Shown here piece after piece: positions 42,559 through 52,851 of a DNA stretch of 64,000 nt. The notes beneath the pieces were generated by a model. It was not told the origin of the DNA. It made no database searches and was given only the letters and a program-made list of their open reading frames with translations. How positions within the stretch are numbered: position 1 is the first letter of the stretch; each line of letters starts with the position of its first letter. Source of the stretch: Microbacterium halophytorum (GTDB lineage Bacteria > Actinomycetota > Actinomycetes > Actinomycetales > Microbacteriaceae); NCBI RefSeq assembly GCF_002970975.1, contig NZ_KZ672982.1:1-64000 (forward strand), in the 5' to 3' direction. A program made the position numbers and the translations under genes.

Positions 42559-43452
42559 ATGACGACAGCAACAAACGCAACACGTGCCGCCGAGCAGACC
42601 TTCCTCCTCGGGGGCGACCTCCCCGTCAGGCGCATCGGACTCGGCGCGATGCGCCTGACGGATGCCACGGGGGACGGAACGCACGCCGGAGCCCGGATCT
42701 GGCGCGGAGCCCCTGATTCGTCCGACGCGATCGCTCTGCTCCGCGGCGCGGTCGAGCGGGGCGTGCAGCTCATCGACACGGCGGACGCGTACGCGCTCGG
42801 GGACAACGAGGCGCTCGTGGCCCGGGCGCTGCATCCGTACCGCGACGACCTCGTGATCGCCACGAAGGTCGGCAACCTGCGGCCCTCCCCGGAAGAGTGG
42901 GTGCCGCTCGGGCACCCCGCTTACCTGAAACAACAGGTCGAGCTGAGCCTGCGGCGCCTGCGCGTCGACAGGATCGATCTGCTCCAGCTGCACAGGCTCG
43001 ATCCCGCCTATCCGATACCCGAGCAGGTCGGTGCGCTCGCGGAGTTGCAGCAGGCGGGGAAGATTCGGCACATCGGCCTGTCAGAAGTGAGCGTCGACGA
43101 GCTGGAAGAAGCCCGTCGCACCGCCCCGATCGCCGCGGTCCAGAACCTCTACAACCTCGCGTCGCGCGGCCACGATCCCGTTGTCGATCACGCGGCCGCC
43201 GCGGGCATCGCCTTCCTGCCGTTCTTCCCCCTCGCCACCGGTGACCTGGCACGCGAGGGAGGCCCGGTGGCCACGATCGCCGCAGAGCTCGGCGCCGCGC
43301 CGGGCCAGGTCGCGCTGGCGTGGCTGCTCCATCGTGCGCCGAACATCCTCCCGATCCCGGGCACGACCTCCGTCGACCACGTCGCGGAGAACGTGGCCGC
43401 GGGTGCGCTGTGGCTGACCGACGAGCGGTTCCGGCGCATCAGCGGCGACTGA
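42559..43452 (+). CDS. Aldo/keto reductase
   Basis: 297 aa NADPH-dependent oxidoreductase of the AKR superfamily. The catalytic tetrad positions are visible: Asp73 and Tyr78 in LIDTADAYALGDNE, Lys103 in IATKVG, His in LLQLHRLD. The C-terminal cofactor loop reads PIPGTTSVDHVAENVAA. The start ATG 42559 is fixed by the MerR promoter. It is divergent from its likely regulator, a common arrangement for stress- or aldehyde-induced AKRs. Substrate unknown. Confidence 0.92.
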   Translation: MTTATNATRAAEQTFLLGGDLPVRRIGLGAMRLTDATGDGTHAGARIWRGAPDSSDAIALLRGAVERGVQLIDTADAYALGDNEALVARALHPYRDDLVIATKVGNLRPSPEEWVPLGHPAYLKQQVELSLRRLRVDRIDLLQLHRLDPAYPIPEQVGALAELQQAGKIRHIGLSEVSVDELEEARRTAPIAAVQNLYNLASRGHDPVVDHAAAAGIAFLPFFPLATGDLAREGGPVATIAAELGAAPGQVALAWLLHRAPNILPIPGTTSVDHVAENVAAGALWLTDERFRRISGD

Positions 43453-43484
43453 GCGGCCCGGCGTCGAGCGCCACGGCCGGGTCC

Positions 43485-43528
43485 GTGCCGCTGTCGAGCT
43501 CCGCGGCATCGGACGTCGACAACGGCGC
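43485..43528. repeat. Intergenic palindrome, copy 2 (GTGCCGCTGTCGA...TCGACAACGGCGC)
   Basis: 13-bp arms with one mismatch and one G-T wobble, same family as 40530-40573. Lies between the aldo-keto reductase stop and dxs, so it may also act as a terminator. Confidence 0.55.
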
Positions 43529-43605
43529 AGACCCGCGGGCGGTCGCAGCTGCGGGGGATACCCGCATTGCGCAGGGAGGCTCGGAGTGTTCCCCGGATGC
43601 TGGCG

Positions 43606-43611
43606 TACGCT
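43606..43611 (+). promoter_or_regulatory. -10 box TACGCT for dxs, leaderless
   Basis: TACGCT, 6 nt, then ATG 43618. A GGAGG touches the ATG directly, too close to work as a normal ribosome site. Confidence 0.4.
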
Positions 43612-43617
43612 CGGAGG

Positions 43618-45582
43618 ATGACTCTGCTGGAAACGATCAGCGGTCCGCGCGATCTCGACGCACTGAGCACCGAGCAGCTCGAGCAGCTGGCCGGGGAGAT
43701 CCGCGAGTTCCTGATCGACAACGTGGCGCGCACGGGCGGGCACCTGGGTCCGAACCTCGGCGTCGTCGAGCTCACGATCGCCCTGCACCGGGTGTTCGAT
43801 TCCCCGGACGACCCGATCGTCTTCGACACGGGCCACCAGTCGTACGTGCACAAGCTGCTCACGGGCCGGCAGGACTTCTCGGGTCTGCGCACGCGCGGTG
43901 GCCTCGCCGGCTACCCGCAGCGCTCCGAGAGCGAGCACGACGTCGTCGAGTCGTCGCATGCTTCGAGCTCCCTCAGCTGGGCCGACGGCATCTCCCGCGC
44001 GTTCTCGCGCACGGGCCGCGGCGACCGCCACGTCGTCGCCGTCGTCGGCGACGGCGCCCTCACGGGCGGCATGACGTGGGAGGCGCTGAACAGCATCACC
44101 GACGACAACGAGCGCAACCTCGTGATCGTCATCAACGACAACGGGCGCTCCTACGCGCCGACGATCGGCGGTATGGCCCGCTACCTGAACAGGCTGCGCA
44201 CGGCGGGCACCTACCGGTCGCTCGACGAGACCTCCGGCAGGGTCGCCGGCAAGTTCGGCTCGATCGGCCGCGCGATGTACCGCGGGATCCGCGGGGGAAC
44301 GCGCGGGTTCCTGTCGCGCTTCGCGAACTACTCGGCCCTGTACTCGCAGCTGGGCATCAAGTACCTCGGGCCCGTCGACGGCCACGACGTGAACGCGATG
44401 ATGGAATCGCTCGAGCTCGCGAAGTCGTACGGCGCACCCGTCATCGTGCACGCGATCACGGAGAAGGGGCGCGGCTACGAGCCCGCCAGGAACGACGAGG
44501 CCGACCAGTTCCACGCCGTGGGCAAGATCGACCCCGAGACGGGAAGGCCGGTCTCGGGCGGTTCCCGCACGAGCTGGACGGACGTCTTCGCGGAGGAGCT
44601 CGTCGAGATCGGCGCGGAGCGCGAGGACGTCATCGCCATGACGGCCGCGATGCTGCGCCCGACGGGGCTCGCGCCGTTCGCGGAGCGCTTCCCGAAGCGC
44701 GTGTACGACGTCGGCATCGCCGAACAGCACGCCGTCGCTTCGGCCGCGGGGCTCGCGCACGGCGGGCTGCACCCCGTAGTGGCGCTGTACGCGACGTTCA
44801 TGAACCGCGCGTTCGACCAGGTGCTGATGGACGTCGCGCTGCACAGGGCGGGCGTCACCTTCGTGCTCGACCGCTCGGGCGTGACGGGCCCCGACGGGCC
44901 GAGCCACCACGGCATGTGGGACCTCGCGCTGCTGCACATCGTGCCGAACATCCGCATCGCGGCCCCGCGGGACGCCGCGCGCGTCAGGGAGGAGCTGCGC
45001 GAGGCCGTCGCCGTCGCCGACGCCCCGACGGTCGTGCGGTACCCGAAGGGTGCGGTTCCGGATGACATCCCCGCGATCGAGCGCCTGGACGACGGCGTCG
45101 ACGTGCTCGCGCGCGACGAGACGGAGGACGTCCTGCTGATCGGCATCGGGCCGTTCGCCGCCATGGCGCTCGACGTCGCGGGCCGGCTGAAGGCGCAGGG
45201 GATCGGCGCCACCGTGATCGACCCCCGCTGGGTCGTGCCCGTGCAGCCGTCCGTCGTCGATCTCGCCGCCCACCACCGCCTCGTGATCACGATCGAGGAC
45301 GGCATCCGGGTGGGCGGCATCGGCACGCGCGTGCGCCAGGTGCTGCGCGAGGCGAGCATCGACACCGCGGTCGACGAGCTGGGCCTGCCCGATGCGTTCC
45401 TCGACCATGCCGAACGCGGTGAGATCCTGGCCGACGCGGGCCTGACGGCGGCGAAGATCGCCCAGGACGTCGTGGCGCAGGTGCTGGGCACCAGGGTCCC
45501 CGTCGCGCGCCCCGAGCAGCTCAGCGCACGCGGCGCGGACCGCGCGGATTCCTCGCCGGGCATCGCCGACTCGATGCGCTGA
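43618..45582 (+). CDS. dxs: 1-deoxy-D-xylulose-5-phosphate synthase
   Basis: 654 aa thiamine-diphosphate enzyme, the first step of the MEP isoprenoid pathway (pyruvate + glyceraldehyde-3-P). Markers: [16 protein letters not shown] (catalytic His) near residue 75, [19 protein letters not shown] (ThDP/Mg motif) near 140, the [18 protein letters not shown] transketolase block with catalytic Glu near 363, and [16 protein letters not shown] chose ATG 43618 because [16 protein letters not shown] is the usual N-terminus, although the frame is open 17 codons upstream. Confidence 0.96.
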   Translation: MTLLETISGPRDLDALSTEQLEQLAGEIREFLIDNVARTGGHLGPNLGVVELTIALHRVFDSPDDPIVFDTGHQSYVHKLLTGRQDFSGLRTRGGLAGYPQRSESEHDVVESSHASSSLSWADGISRAFSRTGRGDRHVVAVVGDGALTGGMTWEALNSITDDNERNLVIVINDNGRSYAPTIGGMARYLNRLRTAGTYRSLDETSGRVAGKFGSIGRAMYRGIRGGTRGFLSRFANYSALYSQLGIKYLGPVDGHDVNAMMESLELAKSYGAPVIVHAITEKGRGYEPARNDEADQFHAVGKIDPETGRPVSGGSRTSWTDVFAEELVEIGAEREDVIAMTAAMLRPTGLAPFAERFPKRVYDVGIAEQHAVASAAGLAHGGLHPVVALYATFMNRAFDQVLMDVALHRAGVTFVLDRSGVTGPDGPSHHGMWDLALLHIVPNIRIAAPRDAARVREELREAVAVADAPTVVRYPKGAVPDDIPAIERLDDGVDVLARDETEDVLLIGIGPFAAMALDVAGRLKAQGIGATVIDPRWVVPVQPSVVDLAAHHRLVITIEDGIRVGGIGTRVRQVLREASIDTAVDELGLPDAFLDHAERGEILADAGLTAAKIAQDVVAQVLGTRVPVARPEQLSARGADRADSSPGIADSMR

Positions 45583-45683
45583 TCGGGCACCGGTTCCCCG
45601 AATCCGGCGCGCTGAGCGCCCCGCTCTCGCGATCGCCGTTATAGGCTGGAGGGCTTTGCCCCTTCCATCGCTGTGAGTGAGCC

Positions 45684-47558
45684 ATGTCTCAGACATCCAC
45701 GGGCGCCTCGCGCCCTCCGGTCCACCGCGCCCTGATGCGCCTGCTGCCGTTCGCCAAGGGCGAGCTGCCGCGCATCGGGCTCGGCGGCCTGTCCGCCCTG
45801 TGCGCGTCGATCGTCGCGCTGCTGATCCCGACGGCCCTCGAGTGGATCGTCGGCGGCCCGCTCACGTCCGGCGCGACCGGGCCCGTCGTCTGGGGCGCGC
45901 TCGCCGTGCTCGGGCTCGGCCTGATCGAGGCCGCGATGGTCTGGCTGCGCCGCTGGTTCGTGCTCGCGCCGTCGACGAAGATCGAATACCGCATCCGCAC
46001 GACGTTCTACAACAGGCTGCAGACCCTGCCGATCGAGTTCCACGATCGGTGGCAGGGCGGCCAGCTGCTCAGCCGCATGATGCAGGACATCGGCCTCATC
46101 CGGCGCTGGATGGCGTTCGGCCTGATCATGCTCGTCGTCAACGGCCTCACGGTCGTGATCGGCGCCGTGCTGCTGTTCCAGTGGCACTGGGCGCTCGGCG
46201 TCGTGTTCCTCGTCGCGGGCATCCCCGTCTTCGTCCAGGCGTACCGGTTCGAGCAGCGCTACGGGCTGCTGACGCGCCGGAGCCAGGACCAGCAGGGCGA
46301 CCTCGCGACGAGCGTCGAGGAGAGCGTGCACGGCATCCGCGTGCTGAAGGCGTTCGGGCGCGGCCCGTACGCGCTGCGCCGGTTCGCCCGCCAGGCCGAG
46401 GGCCTGCGCGAGACCGAGCTGAGCAAGGCGCGCTCGATCGCGGGGATCGACTTCGTGCTCGTGCTGATGCCGGAGCTGGCGTTCGCCGCGTGCCTGGGCA
46501 TGGGCATCTGGCTGATCTCCGAGGGCCAGCTCGACCAGGCGCAGCTGTTCGCGTACTTCGCGATGGCGACGATCCTGCGCTGGCCGATGGAGTCCCTCGG
46601 CTTCCTGTTCTCCTTCATGCTCGACACCCGCACCGCGACGGACCGCGTCTTCGAGGTGTTCGACGCCGTCGACACGATCACGACCCCGGATGAGCCCGTC
46701 GTCCCGGCCGTCGACGCGGGGGAGCTCCGCTTCGAGGGCGTGCACTTCCGCTACCAGGACGCGAAGGAGCACGAGCGCGACCTGCTCGACGGCGTCGACC
46801 TCGACCTGCGACCGGGGGAGACGATGGCGCTCGTGGGCCTGACGGGCAGCGGCAAGACGACGCTGACGACTCTGCCGACGCGCCTGTACGACGTGACCTC
46901 GGGCCGCGTCACGCTCGACGGCGTCGACGTGCGCGACATGTCGCTCGTCGAACTGCGCACCCGCATCGCGACGGCATTCGAGGACGCCACCCTGTTCTCG
47001 GCCTCGGTCCGCGAGAACGTGCTGCTGGGGCGCGACGACCTCGAACCCGGTTCGGCCGAGGCCGAGCGCGTCATGCGCGAGGCGCTGCAGGTGGCGCAGG
47101 CCGAGTTCGTCGACGACCTGCCCGACGGCGCGGACACGCCCGTCGGCGAGGAGGGCATGAGCCTCTCGGGCGGGCAGCGCCAACGGCTCGCCCTCGCGCG
47201 GGCCGTCGCGGCGCGCCCCCGCGTCGTCGTGATGGACGACCCGCTGTCGGCGCTGGACGTCAACACCGAGGAGCGGGTGCAGGGGGAGCTCCGCCGGGTG
47301 CTGGCGGGCACGACGGCGCTCATCGTGGCGCACCGGCCGTCGACCGTCGCGCTCGCCGATCGCGTCGCGCTGCTGCGAGACGGCAGGATCGCGGCCGTCG
47401 GCACGCACAGCGAGCTGATGGCGTCGTCTGCCGAGTACCGCGCCGTCATCTCCAGCATCGACCTCGGCGGCGCCGTCGCACGGGACCCGAACCCGACGAG
47501 CGAGCTCGACATCATCGCGCTGCGGGAGCACGCGGCGCAGGAAGGGGGCGAGCGATGA
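45684..47558 (+). CDS. ABC exporter half-transporter A (degenerate catalytic Glu)
   Basis: 624 aa fused membrane (about residues 25-310, six helices) and ATPase domain (about 350-590). Walker [12 protein letters not shown], signature [14 protein letters not shown], Walker [14 protein letters not shown]-loop AHRPS. The residue after the Walker B Asp is Asp where the catalytic Glu is normal (DE), which marks the degenerate site of heterodimeric exporters such as BmrC or TM287. It overlaps partner B by 4 nt, so an A/B heterodimer is expected. Substrate unknown, likely drug or lipid efflux. A TAGGCT box (45642-45647) lies 36 nt upstream. Confidence 0.92.
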   Translation: MSQTSTGASRPPVHRALMRLLPFAKGELPRIGLGGLSALCASIVALLIPTALEWIVGGPLTSGATGPVVWGALAVLGLGLIEAAMVWLRRWFVLAPSTKIEYRIRTTFYNRLQTLPIEFHDRWQGGQLLSRMMQDIGLIRRWMAFGLIMLVVNGLTVVIGAVLLFQWHWALGVVFLVAGIPVFVQAYRFEQRYGLLTRRSQDQQGDLATSVEESVHGIRVLKAFGRGPYALRRFARQAEGLRETELSKARSIAGIDFVLVLMPELAFAACLGMGIWLISEGQLDQAQLFAYFAMATILRWPMESLGFLFSFMLDTRTATDRVFEVFDAVDTITTPDEPVVPAVDAGELRFEGVHFRYQDAKEHERDLLDGVDLDLRPGETMALVGLTGSGKTTLTTLPTRLYDVTSGRVTLDGVDVRDMSLVELRTRIATAFEDATLFSASVRENVLLGRDDLEPGSAEAERVMREALQVAQAEFVDDLPDGADTPVGEEGMSLSGGQRQRLALARAVAARPRVVVMDDPLSALDVNTEERVQGELRRVLAGTTALIVAHRPSTVALADRVALLRDGRIAAVGTHSELMASSAEYRAVISSIDLGGAVARDPNPTSELDIIALREHAAQEGGER

Positions 47559-49369
47559 GCTCGTCGGTTCACGGAGTCGCGGGCGAGGACCGCGAAGAGT
47601 ACTCGCCGGAGGAGAGCCGTGCGATCCGAGAGCGCTCGTTCCGCCTGCTGATCTCTCTGCTGCGGCCGCTGAAATGGCGCCTTGTGCTGGTATCGATCGT
47701 GGTCGTCGGCCAGACCGGGTTCCGCGTGCTCGGTCCCACTCTGCTGGCGATCGGCATCAACCAGGCGCTTCCCGCCGTGCTCGACGGCGCCGATTGGGGG
47801 CCGACGTGGCTGGTCGTCGGCGCGTACGCGGCAACGGCGGTTCTGGGAGCCGGTCTGTTGGCGTGGTACGACGTGCTCGCCGCGCGCATCGCGCAGACAG
47901 TTCTCCTCGACCTGCGCATGCGGGTGTTCCGGCACACGCAGCTGCTGAGCCTCGAGTTCCACGAGACGTATACCTCGGGACGCATCATCTCGCGGCAGAC
48001 GAGCGACCTCGAGACGATCCGCGAGCTGTTCGGCGGCGGGCTGACCGAGCTCGTCAACGCCGTGCTGTACGGAGCGTTCACCTTCATCGCGCTCATGCTC
48101 GTCGACTGGGAGTCCGGCCTCATCGTCGTCGCGTGCGGCGTCCCCCTCGCGTTCCTGATGCGGTGGTTCTACCGCAGCTCGCAGACGGCCTACCGCGGCA
48201 CGCGCGTGCACAGCGCCCGTGTGATCGTGAAGTTCGTCGAGACGATGACGGGCATCCGGGCCGGCAAGGCGTTCCGCACGGAGCCGCGCAACGAGGCGGA
48301 GTTCGGCCGCCTGGCCGGCGCGTACCGCGACGCGAACATGCGCGTCATCCGGCTGTTCGGCACGTTCGAACCCGCGCTCATGGCCATCTCGGCCTTCGCG
48401 ATCGGCGCCGTCGTGCTCTGGGGCGGCGTGCGCATCACCTGGGGCGAGTTCACAGTCGGCGCGCTGCTGGCCGCCGTGCTCTACGTGCGCAACTTCTTCT
48501 CGCCGCTGCAGGAGGTGGCGATGTTCCTGAACTCATACCAGGCCGCCTCCGCGGCCCTCGAGAAGGTCTCGGGGGTGCTGGAGGAGGTGCCGTCGGTGCC
48601 GGAGCCGGACGAGCCGGTGGCGCTCGAGCGCGCGGAGGGAGAGCTGCTCTTCGATGACGTCACCTTCGCGTACGGCAGCGGCGCGCCGGTGCTCCCGGAG
48701 TTCCGGCTCGCGATCCCGCGCGGCCAGACGGTCGCGGTCGTCGGCACGACGGGGGCGGGGAAGTCGACCCTCGCGAAGCTGCTCTCGCGCTTCTACGACC
48801 CGGTCGCCGGCCGCGTGACGCTCGACGGCGTCGACCTGCGCGAGATCGGTCAGGAGGACCTCCGCCGCGCCATCGTGATGGTCACGCAGGAGGCGTACCT
48901 GTTCAGCGGAACCGTCGCCGACAACATCGCGCTCGGCAGGCCCGGCGCGTCGAACGAGGAGATCGTCGCGGCGGCGAAGGCCGTCGGCGCGCACGAGTTC
49001 ATCGAGCATCTGCCCGACGGGTACGACACCGATGTGAACAAGCGGGGCGGTCGCGTGTCGGCCGGCCAGCGCCAGCTGGTGTCGTTCGCACGCGCGTTCC
49101 TCGCCGACCCGGCGGTGCTGATCCTGGACGAGGCGACGGCATCGCTCGACATCCCGTCCGAGCGGATGATCCAGGAGGCGCTGCAGACGCTCCTCGCCGA
49201 CCGCACGGCGATCATCATCGCGCACCGCCTGTCGACCGTGGAGGTCGCCGACCGCGTGCTCGTGATGGAGCACGGCCGCATCATCGAGGACGACGCCCCC
49301 GCCGAGCTGATCGCGGGCACCGGCACGTTCGCGCGCCTGCACAAGGCCTGGCGCGACTCGCTCGTCTAG
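47555..49369 (+). CDS. ABC exporter half-transporter B (catalytic partner)
   Basis: 604 aa with an N-terminal six-helix exporter domain (about residues 35-320) and a C-terminal ATPase: Walker [14 protein letters not shown], Walker [14 protein letters not shown] with the catalytic Glu, H-loop AHRLS. The signature reads VSAGQRQL instead of LSGGQ. In a heterodimer, the B signature pairs with the A nucleotide site, so the altered signature and the A Walker B change fall on the same non-catalytic site. A strong terminator follows its stop. Confidence 0.92.
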   Translation: MSSSVHGVAGEDREEYSPEESRAIRERSFRLLISLLRPLKWRLVLVSIVVVGQTGFRVLGPTLLAIGINQALPAVLDGADWGPTWLVVGAYAATAVLGAGLLAWYDVLAARIAQTVLLDLRMRVFRHTQLLSLEFHETYTSGRIISRQTSDLETIRELFGGGLTELVNAVLYGAFTFIALMLVDWESGLIVVACGVPLAFLMRWFYRSSQTAYRGTRVHSARVIVKFVETMTGIRAGKAFRTEPRNEAEFGRLAGAYRDANMRVIRLFGTFEPALMAISAFAIGAVVLWGGVRITWGEFTVGALLAAVLYVRNFFSPLQEVAMFLNSYQAASAALEKVSGVLEEVPSVPEPDEPVALERAEGELLFDDVTFAYGSGAPVLPEFRLAIPRGQTVAVVGTTGAGKSTLAKLLSRFYDPVAGRVTLDGVDLREIGQEDLRRAIVMVTQEAYLFSGTVADNIALGRPGASNEEIVAAAKAVGAHEFIEHLPDGYDTDVNKRGGRVSAGQRQLVSFARAFLADPAVLILDEATASLDIPSERMIQEALQTLLADRTAIIIAHRLSTVEVADRVLVMEHGRIIEDDAPAELIAGTGTFARLHKAWRDSLV

Positions 49370-49373
49370 GCCC

Positions 49374-49428
49374 GCACGACGAACGGCCCCCGGAGCACAT
49401 CTCATGCTCCGGGGGCCGTTCGTCGTGC
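49374..49428. terminator. 24-bp perfect bidirectional terminator
   Basis: Left arm 49374-49397 (starts GCACGACGAACGG, ends CCGGAGCA) and its exact complement 49405-49428, 7-nt loop. Between the convergent ABC and fadB genes. Confidence 0.92.
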
Positions 49429-49432
49429 GTCT

Positions 49433-51568
49433 CTACTCGATGCCGCGGATGGCGGGGGAGTGGAACGAACCTCCCGCCGCGCGGTCCGAGGCGCCCGACC
49501 TGTCGAGGTAGGGCGTCACGCCGCCGTCGATCATGGGCCATCCGGCGCCGAGGATCAGCGCCAGGTCGATGTCCTCGACCTCGGGGACGACGCCCTCGTC
49601 GAGCATGAGCCGGATCTCGCGGGCGAGCTCGTCCTCGACGGCGCGGAGGATCTCCTCCGCGGTCATCGGGTTCTTGCCGACCGAGACGGCCTTCGCCGCC
49701 TTCTTCGACCATCCGGTGACGTTCCCGCGCTTGTCGCGCTCGAGCGGCTGGTCGATCTCGGCCGCCGCGTGCAGGTTCGCCGACGCGTGGAAGCGCTCGG
49801 GGAAATGCCCTGCCATCGTGTCCTGGACGTGCGCGGCGACCTTCCAGCCGACGAGGTCGATCAGCTCGAACGGACCCATCGGCAGCCCGAAGGGCACGAA
49901 CGCCTTCTCGACCTCGGCGAGCGGTGTGCCGGCGTCGACCGCACGCACGGCCTCGCCCATGACCTTCGCGAGCAGGCGGTTCACGATGAACCCGGGGGCG
50001 TCGGCCGAGCCGATCGCGTTCTTGCGCAGCTTCTTCGCGACGACGTATCCCGTCGAGACGGCTTCGTCGCTCGCTTGCGGCGTGCGAACCACCTCGACGA
50101 GCGGCATCACAGCCACGGGGTTGAAGAAGTGGAAGCCGATCAGGCGCTCGGGGTGCGCCAGCACCGACCCGATCTCCTCGACCGACAGCGACGACGTGTT
50201 GGTCGCGAGGATCGCATCCTCCGAGACGATCTGCTCGATCTCGCGGAAGACCTGCTGCTTGACGCTCGTCTCCTCGAACACCGCCTCGATGACGAAGTCG
50301 GCGTCGGCGAACTCGGTCCTGTCGACCGTGCCGCTCACGAGGGCGCGCAGGCGGTTCGCGGTGTCGCCGTCGATGCGCCCCTTCTCCTCGAGCTTCCCGA
50401 TCTCGTCCCGGATGTGCGACAGCCCCTTGTCGACGCGGGCCTGGTCGATGTCCGTGATCACGACGGGCACCTGCAGGCGGCGCACGAAGAGCAGGGCGAA
50501 CTGGCTCGCCATCAGGCCGGCGCCGATGACACCGACCTTGCTGACGGGCCGGGCCAGCTCCTTGTCGGGCGCGCCGACGGGGCGCTTCGCGCGCTTCTGC
50601 ACGAGATCGAAGGCATACATCGACGCGGCGAACTGGTCGCCGCAGATCAGGTCGCCGAGTGCTTCGTCCTCCAGGGCGAAGGCGTCCTCCTTGGAGCCGG
50701 TGCGCGCGTGCTCGAGCAGATCGAGCGCGCGGTACGGGCTGAGCGGGACGGGGCCGATCTTCTGCTCGAGCGTCGCGCGGGCGATCCTGATCGCCGCTGG
50801 CCACTTGACGGTGCGCTCGATGCGCCCGGGTGCGTTCGGCCGTTCGACCGCGATGTCGCCCGACAGCACGCCGTCCGCCCAGGCGAGCGACTGCTCGAGG
50901 TAGGCGGCCGGCGGGAACATCGCGTCGAAGATGCCGAGCTCGTGCGCCTGCTGCGGCTTCAGCATCCGGTTCTGCTTCAGCGGGTTCGAGATGACGACGT
51001 CGATCGCCTTCTCGATGCCGATCAGGTTCGGCAGCAGGTACGCGCCGCCCCAGCCGGGGATGATGCCGAGGAAGACCTCGGGCAGAGCGACGGCCGCGGC
51101 CGACGAGTCGATCGTGCGGTAGGTCGAGTTCAGCGCGATCTCGAGGCCGCCGCCGAGGGCCAGGCCGTTCACGAACGCGAAGCTCGGGACGCCGAGCTCG
51201 CCGAGGCGGCCGAGGACCTGGTGGCCGCGCTGGGCGATCATCCGGGCGTTGGCCCTGTCCTGCAGCGCCGAGATCTGCGACAGGTCGGCGCCCGCCGCGA
51301 AGATGTACGGCTTGCCGGTGATCGCGACCGCGTCGATCTCGCCCGCCGCGGCGCGGGCCTGCAGCTGGCCGAGCCGATCGTTCAGCGCGGTGAGCGTGCG
51401 CGGCCCGAGGGTGTTGGGGCGCTTGTGGTCGCGCCCGTTGTGCATCGTGATGAGGGCGAGGGTGCGCCCCGATGCGAGGGTGACGTCGCGCACGGGGAAG
51501 TGCGTGACGACCTCGTCCGCGCTGGCGGCGTCGAGGGGGGCGAAGTCGATCGCGTCGTAGTTCGTCAT
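49433..51568 (-). CDS. fadB: Fatty-acid oxidation multifunctional protein (enoyl-CoA hydratase / 3-hydroxyacyl-CoA dehydrogenase)
   Basis: 711 aa fusion. The N-terminal crotonase domain (about residues 1-200) shows AAGADLSQISAL and NGLALGGGLEIALN with PEVFLGIIPGWGGAYLLP (Glu/Glu hydration site). The dehydrogenase part starts with VGVIGAGLMASQFALLFV (NAD fold) near residue 345 and has ATNTSSLSVEEI and GFHFFNPVAVMPLVEVV with the catalytic His. ATG 51568 follows GGAAGAGG. Five nt after fadA. Provides two beta-oxidation steps; with FadA the thiolytic cycle is complete, but an acyl-CoA dehydrogenase is not in the window. Confidence 0.93.
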   Translation of the reverse strand: MTNYDAIDFAPLDAASADEVVTHFPVRDVTLASGRTLALITMHNGRDHKRPNTLGPRTLTALNDRLGQLQARAAAGEIDAVAITGKPYIFAAGADLSQISALQDRANARMIAQRGHQVLGRLGELGVPSFAFVNGLALGGGLEIALNSTYRTIDSSAAAVALPEVFLGIIPGWGGAYLLPNLIGIEKAIDVVISNPLKQNRMLKPQQAHELGIFDAMFPPAAYLEQSLAWADGVLSGDIAVERPNAPGRIERTVKWPAAIRIARATLEQKIGPVPLSPYRALDLLEHARTGSKEDAFALEDEALGDLICGDQFAASMYAFDLVQKRAKRPVGAPDKELARPVSKVGVIGAGLMASQFALLFVRRLQVPVVITDIDQARVDKGLSHIRDEIGKLEEKGRIDGDTANRLRALVSGTVDRTEFADADFVIEAVFEETSVKQQVFREIEQIVSEDAILATNTSSLSVEEIGSVLAHPERLIGFHFFNPVAVMPLVEVVRTPQASDEAVSTGYVVAKKLRKNAIGSADAPGFIVNRLLAKVMGEAVRAVDAGTPLAEVEKAFVPFGLPMGPFELIDLVGWKVAAHVQDTMAGHFPERFHASANLHAAAEIDQPLERDKRGNVTGWSKKAAKAVSVGKNPMTAEEILRAVEDELAREIRLMLDEGVVPEVEDIDLALILGAGWPMIDGGVTPYLDRSGASDRAAGGSFHSPAIRGIE

Positions 51569-51573
51569 GGAGG

Positions 51574-52779
51574 TCACTTCCTCTTCCTGCCGTCGAAGTG
51601 CGGGTTCTCCCAGACGACCGAGCCGCCCTGCCCGAGCCCGACGCACATGGCCGTGAGGCCGTAGCGCACGTCGGGGCGCTCGGCGAACTGCGCCGCGAGC
51701 TGGATCATCAGGCGCACACCGGATGCCGCGAGCGGGTGGCCGAGCGCGATGGCCCCGCCCCACGCGTTCACGCGCGGATCGTCGTCGGCGATGCCGAAGT
51801 GATCCGTGAAGCTGAGCACCTGGATCGCGAACGCCTCGTTCAGCTCGAAGATGCCGATGTCGTCGATCGTGAGGCCCGCCTTGGCGAGCGCCTTCTCGGT
51901 GGACGGAATCGGGCCGATGCCCATGATCTCGGGCGCGACGCCCGCGAATCCGAACGACACCATGCGCATCTTCGGCGCCAGGCCGAACTCCTTGACGGCA
52001 TCGCGACCGGCCAGGAGGCCGACGGTCGCGCCGTCGGTCAGCGGCGACGAGGTGCCGGCCGTGACCCTGCCGTGCGGGCGGAACGGCGTCTTCAGGCCGG
52101 CGAGGCCCTCCATGGTGGTCTCGGGCCGGCGCCCTTCGTCCTCGGTCGCGAGGCCGAAGGCGCCGTCGGCGTCCGCGATCGCGACGGGCACGAGGTCGGG
52201 CTGGATCTTCCCTGCGTCGTATGCCGCCTGGACCTTGCGCTGGCTCAGCATGCCGAAGCGGTCTGCCCGCTCCTTCGTCAGGTGCGGGAACCGGTCGTGG
52301 ATGCGCTCGGCCGTGACGCCCATGTTCAGTGCGTCGGCGTCGACCATGCGCTCCGCGACGAAGCGCGGGTTCGGGTCGGCGTTCGATCCGATCGGGTGGC
52401 GCCCCATGTGCTCGACGCCGCCGGCGATCGCGACGTCGTACGCGCCGAACCCGATCGAGGCGCCCATCGTGGTCACGGCCGTCATCGCGCCGGCGCACAT
52501 CCGCTCGATGGCGAGGCCGGGGACCGTCTGCGGCAGCCCCGCGAGCATCGCGGTCGTGCGGCCCAGCGTGAGGCCCTGGTCGCCCGTGAGCGAGGTCGCC
52601 GCGATGGCGACGTCGTCGACGCGGTCCTTCGGCACGTCCTGGTTGCGGTCCATCAGACCCATCGTCGCCTTCACGATGAGGTCGTCAGCGCGCGTGTGCG
52701 CGTACATTCCCTTGTCTCCTGCGCGCCCGAAGGGCGTGCGGACTCCGTCTACGAAGTAGACGTCAGACAGCTTGGCCAC
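51574..52779 (-). CDS. fadA: Acetyl-CoA acyltransferase (thiolase)
   Basis: 401 aa thiolase that cleaves 3-ketoacyl-CoA. Catalytic Cys in ERMCAGAMTAV near residue 92, ELNEAFAIQ, His in GGAIALGHPLAASG near 355, and second Cys in AMCVGLGQGG near 387. GTG start at 52779 after GGGAGG. Co-transcribed with fadB (5-nt gap), 73 nt downstream of rnd on the same strand. Confidence 0.95.
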   Translation of the reverse strand: MAKLSDVYFVDGVRTPFGRAGDKGMYAHTRADDLIVKATMGLMDRNQDVPKDRVDDVAIAATSLTGDQGLTLGRTTAMLAGLPQTVPGLAIERMCAGAMTAVTTMGASIGFGAYDVAIAGGVEHMGRHPIGSNADPNPRFVAERMVDADALNMGVTAERIHDRFPHLTKERADRFGMLSQRKVQAAYDAGKIQPDLVPVAIADADGAFGLATEDEGRRPETTMEGLAGLKTPFRPHGRVTAGTSSPLTDGATVGLLAGRDAVKEFGLAPKMRMVSFGFAGVAPEIMGIGPIPSTEKALAKAGLTIDDIGIFELNEAFAIQVLSFTDHFGIADDDPRVNAWGGAIALGHPLAASGVRLMIQLAAQFAERPDVRYGLTAMCVGLGQGGSVVWENPHFDGRKRK

Positions 52780-52851
52780 TCTGCCTCCCTAGTTGGTTCA
52801 TCCCAGCCTAGGGCGGTGCCGGATGCGCGGCGCGAGTCGGTTGGGCGGTGT

